A stretch of 64,000 nt of DNA, from the NCBI GenBank assembly GCA_949752745.1, contig OX457028.1, forward strand, positions 25,422,927 through 25,486,926, given 5' to 3'. The notes beneath the pieces are model-generated. The model did not search any database. It saw only the letters and a program-made list of their open reading frames with translations, and had not been told where the DNA came from. Below are positions 1 through 9,811 of this stretch, piece after piece. The number at the start of each line of letters is the position of its first letter. The stretch's first letter is position 1. The DNA comes from Protula sp. h YS-2021. Lineage: Eukaryota > Annelida > Polychaeta > Sabellida > Serpulidae. Made by a program: the position numbers and the translations under genes.

Positions 1-2
1 AC

Positions 3-3000
3 AGTCTCCAGTTTTGGAACAACAGGACTAAGCAGCGGATAAGCGGTCCTAACGTCAAAATGACATGGATCGGCGCTCCAGACTCCAGGGCCACCAACCA
101 TTACGGTGTAGCCCTCTTCGATGACCGTTTACAACCCAAAGTTAGCAGTGAGTGGTCTAATGATCTTATTATGAACAAGAACAACGAAAATTCTTAAAAA
201 GCTCATTATAGAAACCCAAAAGTGAAAGTTCCCAAGCAGAATCCTTTCACATTTTGTCCTGTTTTAGCAAGGAAAAACAAACCCGTGTTGCTAATTGCCT
301 GGGTAATAACCGTAAATGAATATAAACAATGACCAGGCTTGGTCTAAAATTAGAGACGCAAAAGGAACCTGAAAGGGAGCAAAAGTGCAAAATTCACCAA
401 AAAAAAACTTTTTGAAAAGTTTTCATTCGAGCCTTTGCTTTTTGCCTTTTCTTTTTAACCCTTTAAATCTTACTTGCATTAAACAAAGCAGGGAGTTTAG
501 CTAATGCAGAATCTACATTTTTAAGAAAATTTAGACACTCCCTGGGGTAAGTTTTATCGATAAATAAAAACGATCAGAACTTAAATAATCGCTTAATGCT
601 AAGTTATTGAAAAAATATGAAATAGATATATATTTTAATATGGATTTACACTTTTGTCCATTGCAGATGCGTGTACAGACAAAAATGGGGGCTGTTCACA
701 GCTCTGTTTTTCCAAAAGAAATACCCGTGTTTGCGAGTGCGCAATTGGCTATGAACTACACAATGCAAAGTCTTGTCTCTCCGGTAAAATTTCCAATGCC
801 ATTCATTCAGAAGATAAGCAAGTCTCGATTTAAAACTTTATTCTCAATACCAAATTAAATTGCTGTTAAAAAGCCAGAGAAAAAAGTACTGTAAATTTTT
901 TGCACACTTATCTATTTCGAACACTAAAACAACTCGCTGCATGTGAAATATCAAAATAACATGGATATATATTTCAATGTTAATAGAATTAGTAGACAAC
1001 AAGTTCTTGCTATTTGTGGACCCATACCACCGTCAGATCTACCAAATGAACAAAGACCAGGAGGATCCTGGCCACATCCACACAGAGGGCGTTCCCGTGC
1101 CTCGTATGGAGTTTCCCATCAGTGTCGACTTCGATCTGGCGGCGCGGAGAGTGTACTGGCTTGATGATTATACCAAGGTCATTAAAAGCGCCAATATGGA
1201 CGGTTCAGATGAAAAGAAAGTGTTGTCATTGTCAAGAGGTAAAGATATATATATGTGGTTGTTGCAACCATGTATATATTGTTGCAACAACGAAAGGTTC
1301 TTTGTCAATTTGCGGTTAATTTTTACAGAACACCTTTGAATCTACCATATAGAGTAAAACCTCATTCTGGACAAAAACTGAAATACCGGACAACTGCCAA
1401 TACCGGACAAGAATTCTCAGCCCCGTTTTTTCTCCATTGGTTTACATGACCCCTGAAATACCGGACACCGGACAAAACCCACCAGTCTCCCGTTGTCCGG
1501 TGTAGACAGGTTTTACTGTACTTACGGAAGTCTCAGTGACCGTAATTCTTATATCTTGTCTATAAGCCCTTAGAGCGGAGGTTAAACTGTTCAGTTTCAA
1601 TACAAAGCGTTTGAATATAAATACCGCACAATAATTAAATATGTAATAGCCTATTAAGTCAATTAGCTTTGTAGAAAGTTTTAATTGAGATCCAGCCTAT
1701 GTTGTTGCGATATGCTTTTGTAAATATCCCAGGAGTGGTAGAAGAGATAGTGATGTTTATTTGCGGTGTATGTATCAAACGCAGTTAATAATTAAACTGA
1801 AAACCTTATAATTGGTTTTAGACTCACTTCCACGCCGCCTAGTCGTCGATTCTGCGGGTAGATATGTTTTCTTTAGCGAGGGAAGGAACAAAGCAATTTA
1901 TAGAATGGATGTGGACGGATCCAATTACAAGCGTTTCCTATCACGTGACGATCCGCCATTTGCATTGGCGATTGACTATGACAGCGGGTACGGTACCTCC
2001 GTATACACCACGAGCTGATCTAAAGGCTCTTATCTATCGAATACCACTTCCACATTTGTTTAACATTTAGAAATATCTGCAAAAAACTTTTTATTTGACC
2101 TGACCAAGTTTATGCCATTCATATATATCTGTCATTCAGTTAACGCAATCTCTAATTCCAATCTCAAATATATGAGATCTACCGCTAAGCGAGTTAGAGA
2201 TATTTTTAATTATTTCAAGACTTTTTAAAACAATGTCTAAATGCGGAGTGCTAATTTTAAAAATTACACCCCCTTTTTAAACCAAACACGGCGTGAAACT
2301 CCGAAATAAGCCCCTTTTTGAAGGCAACGAGGAGAACCGCGGACCGCGTCTGGCTTCAAAATTACCCCCCTCCCATTGTGTCTCTGCATTTTTCACACAC
2401 GCGACGTAACACGTAAGATGCTAAGTGGGTCCTTTTTTCTTTTGTTAGACACTTGTACTGGAGCACCCGCTCCTCCGATTCGTCTGTGTGGAGAGTGGAA
2501 GTAAACAATGCCAACAACGTGGAGCTTATCACTAACAGTGTCAACAGGCCGGATGCCCTAGCTTTCTCCAGCACCGGTACGTCCTGTATGCATTATAAAG
2601 ATTGTTGTGTCACACTCTTGGGTGCCCGGACCCCCACGAGTGATCATATATGCACAAATGAGCGGCCGGTGTGTCTATATTAACTAGGACCTATCCACCT
2701 GTGCACATAACTAGGGTGTCAGTTTTTGCTCTAAGTATTTCATTTTATTGTTATTAAGCAATGCTTTTGCAGCAATTTATATACGACATGTATTATTTAG
2801 TTTTGTCATTTTATTCATTTTAAATCAAAATGCAAAATTTTGACATATTTTAGAGAAAAAGCTATTCATAGGAGACAGTTTTGACCGGCGTATATACTCA
2901 ATAGATGTCAACGGCACTACCTCATTCAGCCTGGTATCTGAGTACGACTGGGCTGATGACGTGTACTCACTGGATGTGGATGAACGGTACTTGTACTACA

Positions 3001-4575
3001 GTACTTGGAACGGCAAGTAAGTATAAACCCGCCCTGTACTAAATAAATTATTCCATTCCATACCAATATTTTTTAACAAGACTTAACGTAGAAACCTGCT
3101 GTTCGTTAATCCATCAGTGCTTTAAAATACGTAGAATTAGAAGAGTTTTCCAAAGCTATTTTAGTAGAAAAGCAACTGAATTGCTTTTACCATAAATTTC
3201 ACTAAAAGAAAAATTGACATGACGTCACGAATCCGTACTATTTCAAAGGTCTGTAAATGCCTTCAACCGAGAAACAAGACAGAAATTTATCTTGGACCAG
3301 GAGATATTTGCGCGGGTGACTGATCTGAAAGCCATCAACGATCTCCTTCCTTGTAAGTCATTGGCAATTTGAAGAATTAAAAAATTAGTACTTAAGAAAG
3401 TGTTTGCAAAGTCCGAAATTTTTTAAAACTGTACTAGTTCATAAGTTTTGAATACTTATATTTTTGGTTTATTGTGATAGGTGGCATGGAAATTGTCCCG
3501 AAAATAATCTTATTAATGTGACGGCGAAAAGATGCTGATTATATAAGTTAAGTGCAAGGAATAAATAAAATTTCTATAGGTGTATCATAATCGGGTTTGA
3601 TGATGAAATCCGTGGACTGTTTTACAGTTTTCTTTTTGACTTTACTTACTGTGACGTAATTTGAATGCTCTCCTTGCAGATATTGCTCCAGTGCCTGTGA
3701 CAACCGACAGCGATGATAACATGCTTATCATTATTGCTGCAGCAGCTGCAGCTGCTTTTCTGCTGCTGCTGGCACTACTTTTTCTCCTCTGCTGCTGCTG
3801 CAGACGGAAACGTAAACCCAAGGAAACGCCATCCGAATCGTCAGGATCTGCCGGTTTTGACAGTGTTCATGACGCTGAATTTGACTTATATTCCTCCGCC
3901 GGTTTGGCCGAGAGGGGCCAAAGCACGCGCAGTCCCCCACCTTTTAATAGAGGAGATAGCAATTCGAATAGCAGCACAGAACACTCGCAGCTGACCGAGG
4001 ACGCAGGCTCAACTACGCAATTGGTGCGACAGACATCCACAACAAGCCAAGCAAGCGTTGGGCCTGAACAAGACAACACTGCTGTAACCACTAGAATCTC
4101 CGTTTTACCGGAAGCAGTTCCACCACCTGCAGAGAAACGTTTCACAAGAAAAAGCAAGAAAACGGGTCGTCGATCCAAAGCACCGGTCGAGTCCCGCATC
4201 AGCACAGGAAACACCAATGATTTCCAACTCCAAGGCGACAAGAAGGTTGCTACCATCATCCAACGGTTGGCAACACGCTTGCGTAAGCGATTGTCTTCCG
4301 TGAATTTCAAGGAACCAGAATCGCGACCTCGAATACCGGACCAAGAGGACTTTAATAGAGGCAGAGATGTCGATCTTTCCGGAAATCCAGATTTTGGTGC
4401 TCATACAGCAAAGAAGAAACCAGAGAAGACCAAAGTACACATTCCCGATCATCTTCACCCACCCCCACGGGGATGGGCCCCCGCATCCAACTTTGTGCCC
4501 AGGACAGTTATCCCCACTTCATGGGGAAGAGCCAAGGGGGTGATGGCTAAAAAAAGCGCTACGCTAGACCGTTAG
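3..4575 (+). CDS. LDL-receptor-related membrane receptor, 3' part (8 exons)
   Basis: C-terminal part of a type I receptor of the LDLR/LRP family; the 5' part lies outside the window. Exons with matching GT-AG phases are 3-147, 667-783, 996-1238, 1822-1987, 2449-2576, 2854-3016, 3249-3352 and 3680-4575. The first ends a YWTD beta-propeller (NHYGVALFDDR). The second is one EGF-like module with six cysteines (starts NACTDKNGGC). Exons three to seven form a second propeller of about 268 residues with blade motifs RRVYWLDD, RYVFFSEG, HLYWST, KLFIGDS and YLYYST. The last exon gives a short linker, an Ala/Leu-rich membrane helix (3721-3801), CCCC, a basic stop-transfer (RRKRKPK) and a tail of about 250 residues rich in Ser, Pro and Lys. 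The tail has no NPxY endocytosis motif (nearest is NPDF). The propeller runs almost straight into the membrane helix without a closing EGF module. The exact orthologue is not clear. Confidence 0.85.
1352..1518. mobile_element. Short pogo/Tigger-like MITE in the receptor intron
   Basis: Non-coding 167-bp insert inside the third intron of the receptor gene. It is bounded by inverted ends (AGTAAAACCT on the left, AGGTTTTACT on the right) and by TA on both sides (1350-1351 and 1519-1520). The inside holds repeated ACCGGACA words. TA duplication plus a (C)AGTRAAACC terminus is typical of pogo/Tigger-derived MITEs. A similar degenerate stretch occurs near 59760-59910. Confidence 0.6.
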
Positions 4576-4767
4576 ATCGGTGTTGTTATAAAAAAAGCAG
4601 GCTTTTATTTTGAATGTACATGTACTATACATTGCATAATCGCCATGACTTAACACTGCCATCATATTACATTCCATTTTGAAAGCTTTTGGTTAGAACA
4701 AAAATAACAACGTTTAGTTAGCGGAAGTGAAGGCGCACATATAATTGATTTTGAAATAATGCAGGTG

Positions 4768-4918
4768 CTGTATTCATAAAACCACCTTTAAATTAATACC
4801 AAATCTGAAGCAGGCCAGCTTTCTGTGCCTCCGATGTCATTTGCTCCTCTTAAAGAACGGCCTCTAAATTAAGGCCATCTCTATGTTGCCCACTTAATTT
4901 AGAAGTTTATGAACACAG
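4768..4918. mobile_element. Palindromic MITE-like repeat downstream of the receptor gene
   Basis: About 150 bp with imperfect inverted ends: CTGTATTCATAAA on the left is mirrored by TTTATGAACACAG on the right, and TAAATTAA is mirrored further in. No coding capacity. The family is not recognised. The rest of 4576-5059 shows nothing else identifiable. Confidence 0.45.
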
Positions 4919-5069
4919 TCTTTTGGATTTTGCAGAATGAAAGGTAATTAGATTTTTCTATAGATGACACCAGGCAGTTATGGGGAGTTTCAGTTAAAAT
5001 AAAAAAAAAAACAAAAGAGAAAATGGAAGGAGAAAGACTGCTATCCGAAAAGATTGATAAAACGCTAAA

Positions 5070-5469
5070 CTATCGTTTTATTTCGTAAAACGAGCTTTTA
5101 CGAGTAAAAGCGCAATTCGCGTTCTCCACTTTTAATGGGTTCCCTTCCAGTAATATTTACCACGCAATATAAAAAAGAACTTTTTGAGGTACTGTTCAAG
5201 ATACTCTAACCCTTCCATCCATCCTATGGCCAATCAGAATGCCCGAGACGTCGTCTGCTAGTCTCGTATAAACGACATTCCCTTTTTAGCCCCAAAAGGC
5301 GGTAAAACACGCCCAGGCTAGTTGGGGATGGATGGGACGGGTTAAAATCAAAGTTAAAAGTGGAGAACGCGAATTGCGCTTTTACTCGTAAAAGCTCGTT
5401 TTACGAAATAAAACGATAGTTTTACTTCGCAAAAGCTTTGAATTCGCTTATCTCCACTTTTAATGGGAC
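5070..5469. repeat. Foldback (hairpin) terminus of the DIRS-like element
   Basis: 5070-5135 is the reverse complement of 5353-5420, and an inner pair (CCCTTCCATCCATCC at about 5208 and GGATGGATGGG at about 5326) continues the fold. The motif TCTCCACTTTTAATGGG occurs twice in the same orientation (5122-5138 and 5453-5469) and once reversed at the far end (about 12984-13000). So the end next to the recombinase gene carries two copies of the terminal sequence. In DIRS elements an internal complementary region next to the recombinase serves circular replication; a link between that and this structure is an inference. Confidence 0.6.
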
Positions 5470-6119
5470 TTGAGTCCGGAGCAGGGGAGCCTGCCATTCT
5501 TGAACTGCCCAAAAAGGTCGCGAATTACACTATGGCTTGTAAAAGCTCATTGCATATAGGCGAGGAGTGCTGTGCACTCGACGCAAAGAAGAAATAAAAC
5601 TTGTCAGCTAAGTTTCAATTCTTTTAATGATTTCCTAAATAAAGTCCGGAGGCGTACCATTCCGGTCTTTCAACATAAGGTAAATCGTAACAAAGTAAAA
5701 AATATCACAGCAACTGTCAGTTGAGATGAGAAGGCTTCCAACCATGCCATCATCTTTTTTGAGAACTATCACCATCCCCCTCCAACCGCCCACCGGATGG
5801 ATCCCTTCCTCAAGTTCTCACTATTCACTTGCTATGTATTGATGAACAATTAGGTTTATTTAGAAGTACTACAAAACGATCGTAAATCCATAGGAATTAC
5901 GCAAATAAACTCTTTGACACTTCTAGTAAAGTGACTGAAGTGTCTTACAAGACATGCAATTCAAACTTGAAAAAGAAAGCGAGTCCGCTGTCTAACTTTT
6001 CTTCTTCTCATTTGATAAATTACCACGTTTATTTGAAATAAACTCATAGCGATTGACTAGATAGTACTAAAACTACTGTAAATCGTCATAAAATGAAAAA
6101 CAGAAAAAATTTTGCTTAT

Positions 6120-6638
6120 TTATGACTGTTTTCCTATATGGGGCCGTTATGGTCCCATAAGCCCATAATGACACTATGGTACCTCATACCATGAACCATA
6201 AACCGGCTTTCGGCCTTCCGGCTACAACGGGTGTACGGTCACTGGGTACGTCTGGGACCGACATGGTCCCCCCCCCTTTCTTTCTGAAAAACATGAAGAA
6301 AGGAGATCAAAACTTAAGCATCCGAGTAGCCGTAAGACCGAAGACTGGGCTGTACTCATTACACATGCGATCCTGAACACTTCGGAGTAAATAAATGCTT
6401 AATTAAACATAACCGTCCAGCGTTCGTCCGTAACTTAATATAAGCACGAACCGAAATGGTCCAAAGGACCTGAGCGAAAGGCGAAATGTTCAGAGTAAGA
6501 AGGAAAGACCTTCTTGTAGGTTGTTACTTTCGTGGCTTGTTGTTGTTGTTACTGTTCCCATTACGGCCCTTGGAGAAGTTACTCTTGTGCTTGCCCTTGT
6601 TCTTAAACTTGGGAGAAGCATTCCTACAACAGAAACAC
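6120..6638 (-). other. 3' trailer of the DIRS-like element with short ACC-TAATGG-type words
   Basis: Non-coding stretch after the recombinase. It is dense in short related words and their complements, e.g. GGCCGTTATGGTCCC, TATGGTACCTCATACCATG and GACCGACATGGTCC. The same words (GGACCGTAACGGG, GACCGTAATGG) cluster again in the leader at about 12140-12320, and related ATGGGACC words cluster in the decayed copy at 24230-24360. This is a candidate for the internal complementary region or another replication signal; its function is not shown. Confidence 0.4.
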
Positions 6639-7721
6639 TCAGCCTGTAATGGTCGTTTCTGAAGCCACGAACGGTCCTAATGAATATAAGCCAGACAATT
6701 CATCTTGAGAAAAATCTTTCAGATAGTATTTAACAAACGAGTTGGGGGAAACCCAACAACCTGTTTTTAATATATCCGAAAGGGACACGTTGCGTACCGC
6801 CCTGAGGGAATTGGCTACTTGCCTTACCTGATGGGCTTTGATGTTTGATTCCCCTAACGGGTTAGGGTCGATTTGTGCATCGTCATAGGCTGCCAAAATG
6901 ATCCTTTTAATATAATTTGAGATCGACTGTTTCGAAAGATCTTTGTTAAATTTCGGCATAAACGAAATGATGAGAGCCTTCTGATTATCTGATCGGTAGG
7001 CCTCTGACATTTCCAAATACTGTTGCAGCGCCTTGACGGGACACAAAGAGACCAGACCGTCTGAGTCGGGGTCATCTGGTAGGGATGGGAGAGTAATGTG
7101 ATCGAACGTTCCCATCCCTTGGGTCATGATGTGGGTTTTTCCCATGAATCCTGCTCTAGGGACTAGGGTGACCTTCTCCCATGTACCCTTATCTTTATTT
7201 ACCTTTCTGTCTAGGGCATGGATTTCGCCTCTTCTTTTGCCCGAAGCTAAGGCCAATAAAAACGTGAATCTTAATGTTGCGTTTTTTGCTGAAATCACGT
7301 CCTTACTAAATATATCTGGGCGCTGAAGATACTGTAAGACTATTGATAAATCCCACTGCGCTATGTTGGATGGGCAGGGTGGGGAGCTTACTTTAAAATG
7401 TCTTACTAGCTGTGATAGGGAAGTATCTTCGCCCGGGTCGTAGCCTGTAGACGCTTTGAGTCTTGACCCTATAGCGGCCCTATAGCCCTCGATGGAACTT
7501 ACCTTTAATTTCACCTCCGTGAAAAGGTGATCGAGGAAATCCGCTACCACTGCTGGGCTAGCCTGAAACGGATCTAGCTTAGAAGTGCTACACCAAGCGG
7601 CAAATTTATTCCACTGCGACCTGTAAACTTTGGCCGTTGAACCCTTGTGACTGTTTACTATTTTCTCTCTCACCTGCTTAGAAAAACCCTTGTTTTTCAG
7701 AAAGGACTGGTCAGACACCAT
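6639..7721 (-). CDS. DIRS-like tyrosine recombinase
   Basis: 360 residues from Met at 7721. The frame is open upstream to 9596, but that part overlaps RT in another frame. The N-terminal SAM-like DNA-binding half includes KVYRSQWNKFAAWC and VSSIEGYRAAIGSRL. The catalytic half has ALASGKRRGEIHAL (Arg about 164), KAHQVRQVANSL (His297, Arg300) and SPNSFVKYYL (nucleophile Tyr332 or Tyr333), the R-H-R-Y set of phage-integrase-type recombinases. In DIRS elements this enzyme inserts a circular DNA copy without making a target duplication. The catalytic set is complete. The 25-base overlap with RT suggests coupled or internal initiation. Confidence 0.88.
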   Translation of the reverse strand: MVSDQSFLKNKGFSKQVREKIVNSHKGSTAKVYRSQWNKFAAWCSTSKLDPFQASPAVVADFLDHLFTEVKLKVSSIEGYRAAIGSRLKASTGYDPGEDTSLSQLVRHFKVSSPPCPSNIAQWDLSIVLQYLQRPDIFSKDVISAKNATLRFTFLLALASGKRRGEIHALDRKVNKDKGTWEKVTLVPRAGFMGKTHIMTQGMGTFDHITLPSLPDDPDSDGLVSLCPVKALQQYLEMSEAYRSDNQKALIISFMPKFNKDLSKQSISNYIKRIILAAYDDAQIDPNPLGESNIKAHQVRQVANSLRAVRNVSLSDILKTGCWVSPNSFVKYYLKDFSQDELSGLYSLGPFVASETTITG

Positions 7722-9811
7722 AGGTGGAGGTTCAGTAAGCGAGGGGAGGGGTGGAAGTGATGCCAATGGGGTTGTGATAGCAACTCGTTGTGGCATGGGA
7801 TCGGTATCGACCTTACTACCTTGCAATGGAGTAGGAGGGCGAACCATGGGGCTTCCGGTGTCCATGGGGCAATGAGTAATAGGAACGGTGGTTTCAACTC
7901 GATTACTCTCTGCAGGACTTGCCCTAAGATTGCTTGTGGGGGAAAGGCATACAGTACCTCGTCCCGTGGCCACTGACAATTGAGAGCGTCTACTGCCCAA
8001 GCTGCTGGGTCCGGGCAAGGAGACACGTACCGGGGAAGTTGGGTGGTCATCGCGTTTGCAAACAGATCCAGAGTCGGGGCACCCCATGGGGATTGGTGTG
8101 TCACCCACTGAAAGGACCGAGGGGATAGGCACCACTCGGTGTTGATAACTTGACCCTGTCTGGAGGCTAAGTCCGCTAGGACGTTTAATTTCCCGGCCAG
8201 GTGACGGGCGGAAACGGTCACCTGTTCCTCCCTGGCCTTTGAAAGAATTTGGAATGCAAGTTTGGACAGGGATCGTGATTTGGTGCCCCCCTGCTTGTTG
8301 AGGTAAGCTATGGCTGTGGAGTTGTCTAACCGAAAAAGGACTGCCTTGTTTCTGAGTTGGTTGGTCAGCTTGATTAGGGCAATCCAGACCACCCGAAGCT
8401 CCAGCCAGTTTATGTGGTAGGACTGAAGCGAGGGTGGCCATTTGCCCTTCCATACCTGACCATTCCAATAAATTCCCCACCCCGCATGGGACGCATCGGT
8501 CTGAATCTCTATCTCCGGGGTGGGGGGCTGAAATGGCATTCCTTCGGACATAATTAGAACATCGCACCACCACTGTAGGGCTTGTAGGGTTACCTGTGAA
8601 ACTTGCATCCTCGCTGCGGGTGAACGACCCTGATGCAACGCCCATCTTACCTGGCTTTGAAATGGCCTGTAATGGAGACGGCCCAGGGGGACTGTCTTCT
8701 CTGTTGCCACTAACAGGCCGAGGAGCGATTCCATGGCCTGTAATCTCACCTTCTTTCCTGGGGAAATACCTTTTATGGCATCTGCAATTCTCTGGCGGCG
8801 TTCTGGCGTAGGGAACGCCTTTGCTATTGCCAGATCCCAAAACTCCCCTAGAAAGGTAATGGACTGTTTGGGGGTTAGTTCGGACTTGGCTAGGTTTACT
8901 ACTAGACCTACCTCTAGTGCCTTGCGAACTAAAGACATTGTATGAATCTCGGTTACCTGCCTGTCTTGATTCGCCAGAAACCAGTCGTCCAGATACTGAA
9001 AGACTAACATCCCTTCTAGCCGTGCCCATGTTTTCAGTACTTTCATGACCTTGGAGAAAACGTACGGGGCCGTAGCCAGACCGAAGGGAAGTGCCAGAAA
9101 CCAAAATCGTCTTTTCCCTACTTGAAAGGCTAGAAATTTTCTTGCCGAGCGATGGAGAGGAATATGGAGGTAAGCATCGGAGAGATCTATGGAGGTACCC
9201 CACATCCCTTCCCGTAATGACCCTTTTATCACCTGGGCCGTGTCCATCTGAAAGGTGATCACTCGGAGAAAACCGTTTATGGGGGAAAGGTCGATTACCA
9301 GCCTCCACCCTCCGGATTTCTTGGGAACCAGAAAAACTCTGCTGAAAAAACCCATTTGATTTTCTGGCATTTCCTCTATCGCCTGTTTTTGAGACAAGCT
9401 CAGTAGCATTTCTTGGAGAGCTCGGTCTTTTTCTGACCCCTTGGCGTAAGAGGTGACTAGTTGTCTTGGCGCATGGGCGGTTAGGGGAATAGGGCACCTG
9501 AGCCCGTTCCGGTCTCGTTTGAAAGGTAGGGAGTAACCTCTCTTTAACCAACGTACTACCCTTCGAGACGCCCCCATTTCTGCCCATTGCTGCCAAAACT
9601 TTCCTAGTCTTCCTCCTACGGGCAAGGAGGCGTTTAAGGAAAGTAAATTTTCCAAGTCTCTTAAGTTTGCTAAAGTATCGCCAGGAGATAAGGGAATCTC
9701 GTGACGGTACTTTGGTTGGCTGCTACCTGAACGACTGTGGAGCCGGACCCTCTGTCTTGCTGCCGGGGCTGGGTTTCGGTTTCTTGACAGGGGGCTGTTG
9801 TGGCTGCGCAC
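7697..9811 (-). CDS. DIRS-like reverse transcriptase / RNase H
   Basis: 704 residues. The RT fingers and palm are clear: LVPKKSGGWRLVIDLSPIN at 161-179, SIDLSDAYLHIPL at 207-219 (motif A), LALPFGLATAPYVFSKVM at 239-256, and FQYLDD at 271-276 (catalytic Asp pair). RNase H follows with acidic residues in TDASHAGWG (D439), WLELR (E471), RLDNSTA (D496) and LADLASRQ (D547). Residues 575-690 hold the extra C-terminal domain usual in DIRS/Ngaro pol (LDLFAN, DALNCQWP, YAFPP, LLLIAPWTP). The frame overlaps gag by 89 bases and the recombinase by 25. All catalytic residues are present. It would copy the element RNA into DNA; how it is expressed from the overlapping frame is unknown. Confidence 0.9.
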   Translation of the reverse strand: MRSHNSPLSRNRNPAPAARQRVRLHSRSGSSQPKYRHEIPLSPGDTLANLRDLENLLSLNASLPVGGRLGKFWQQWAEMGASRRVVRWLKRGYSLPFKRDRNGLRCPIPLTAHAPRQLVTSYAKGSEKDRALQEMLLSLSQKQAIEEMPENQMGFFSRVFLVPKKSGGWRLVIDLSPINGFLRVITFQMDTAQVIKGSLREGMWGTSIDLSDAYLHIPLHRSARKFLAFQVGKRRFWFLALPFGLATAPYVFSKVMKVLKTWARLEGMLVFQYLDDWFLANQDRQVTEIHTMSLVRKALEVGLVVNLAKSELTPKQSITFLGEFWDLAIAKAFPTPERRQRIADAIKGISPGKKVRLQAMESLLGLLVATEKTVPLGRLHYRPFQSQVRWALHQGRSPAARMQVSQVTLQALQWWCDVLIMSEGMPFQPPTPEIEIQTDASHAGWGIYWNGQVWKGKWPPSLQSYHINWLELRVVWIALIKLTNQLRNKAVLFRLDNSTAIAYLNKQGGTKSRSLSKLAFQILSKAREEQVTVSARHLAGKLNVLADLASRQGQVINTEWCLSPRSFQWVTHQSPWGAPTLDLFANAMTTQLPRYVSPCPDPAAWAVDALNCQWPRDEVLYAFPPQAILGQVLQRVIELKPPFLLLIAPWTPEAPWFALLLHCKVVRSIPIPCHNELLSQPHWHHFHPSPRLLNLHLWCLTSPF

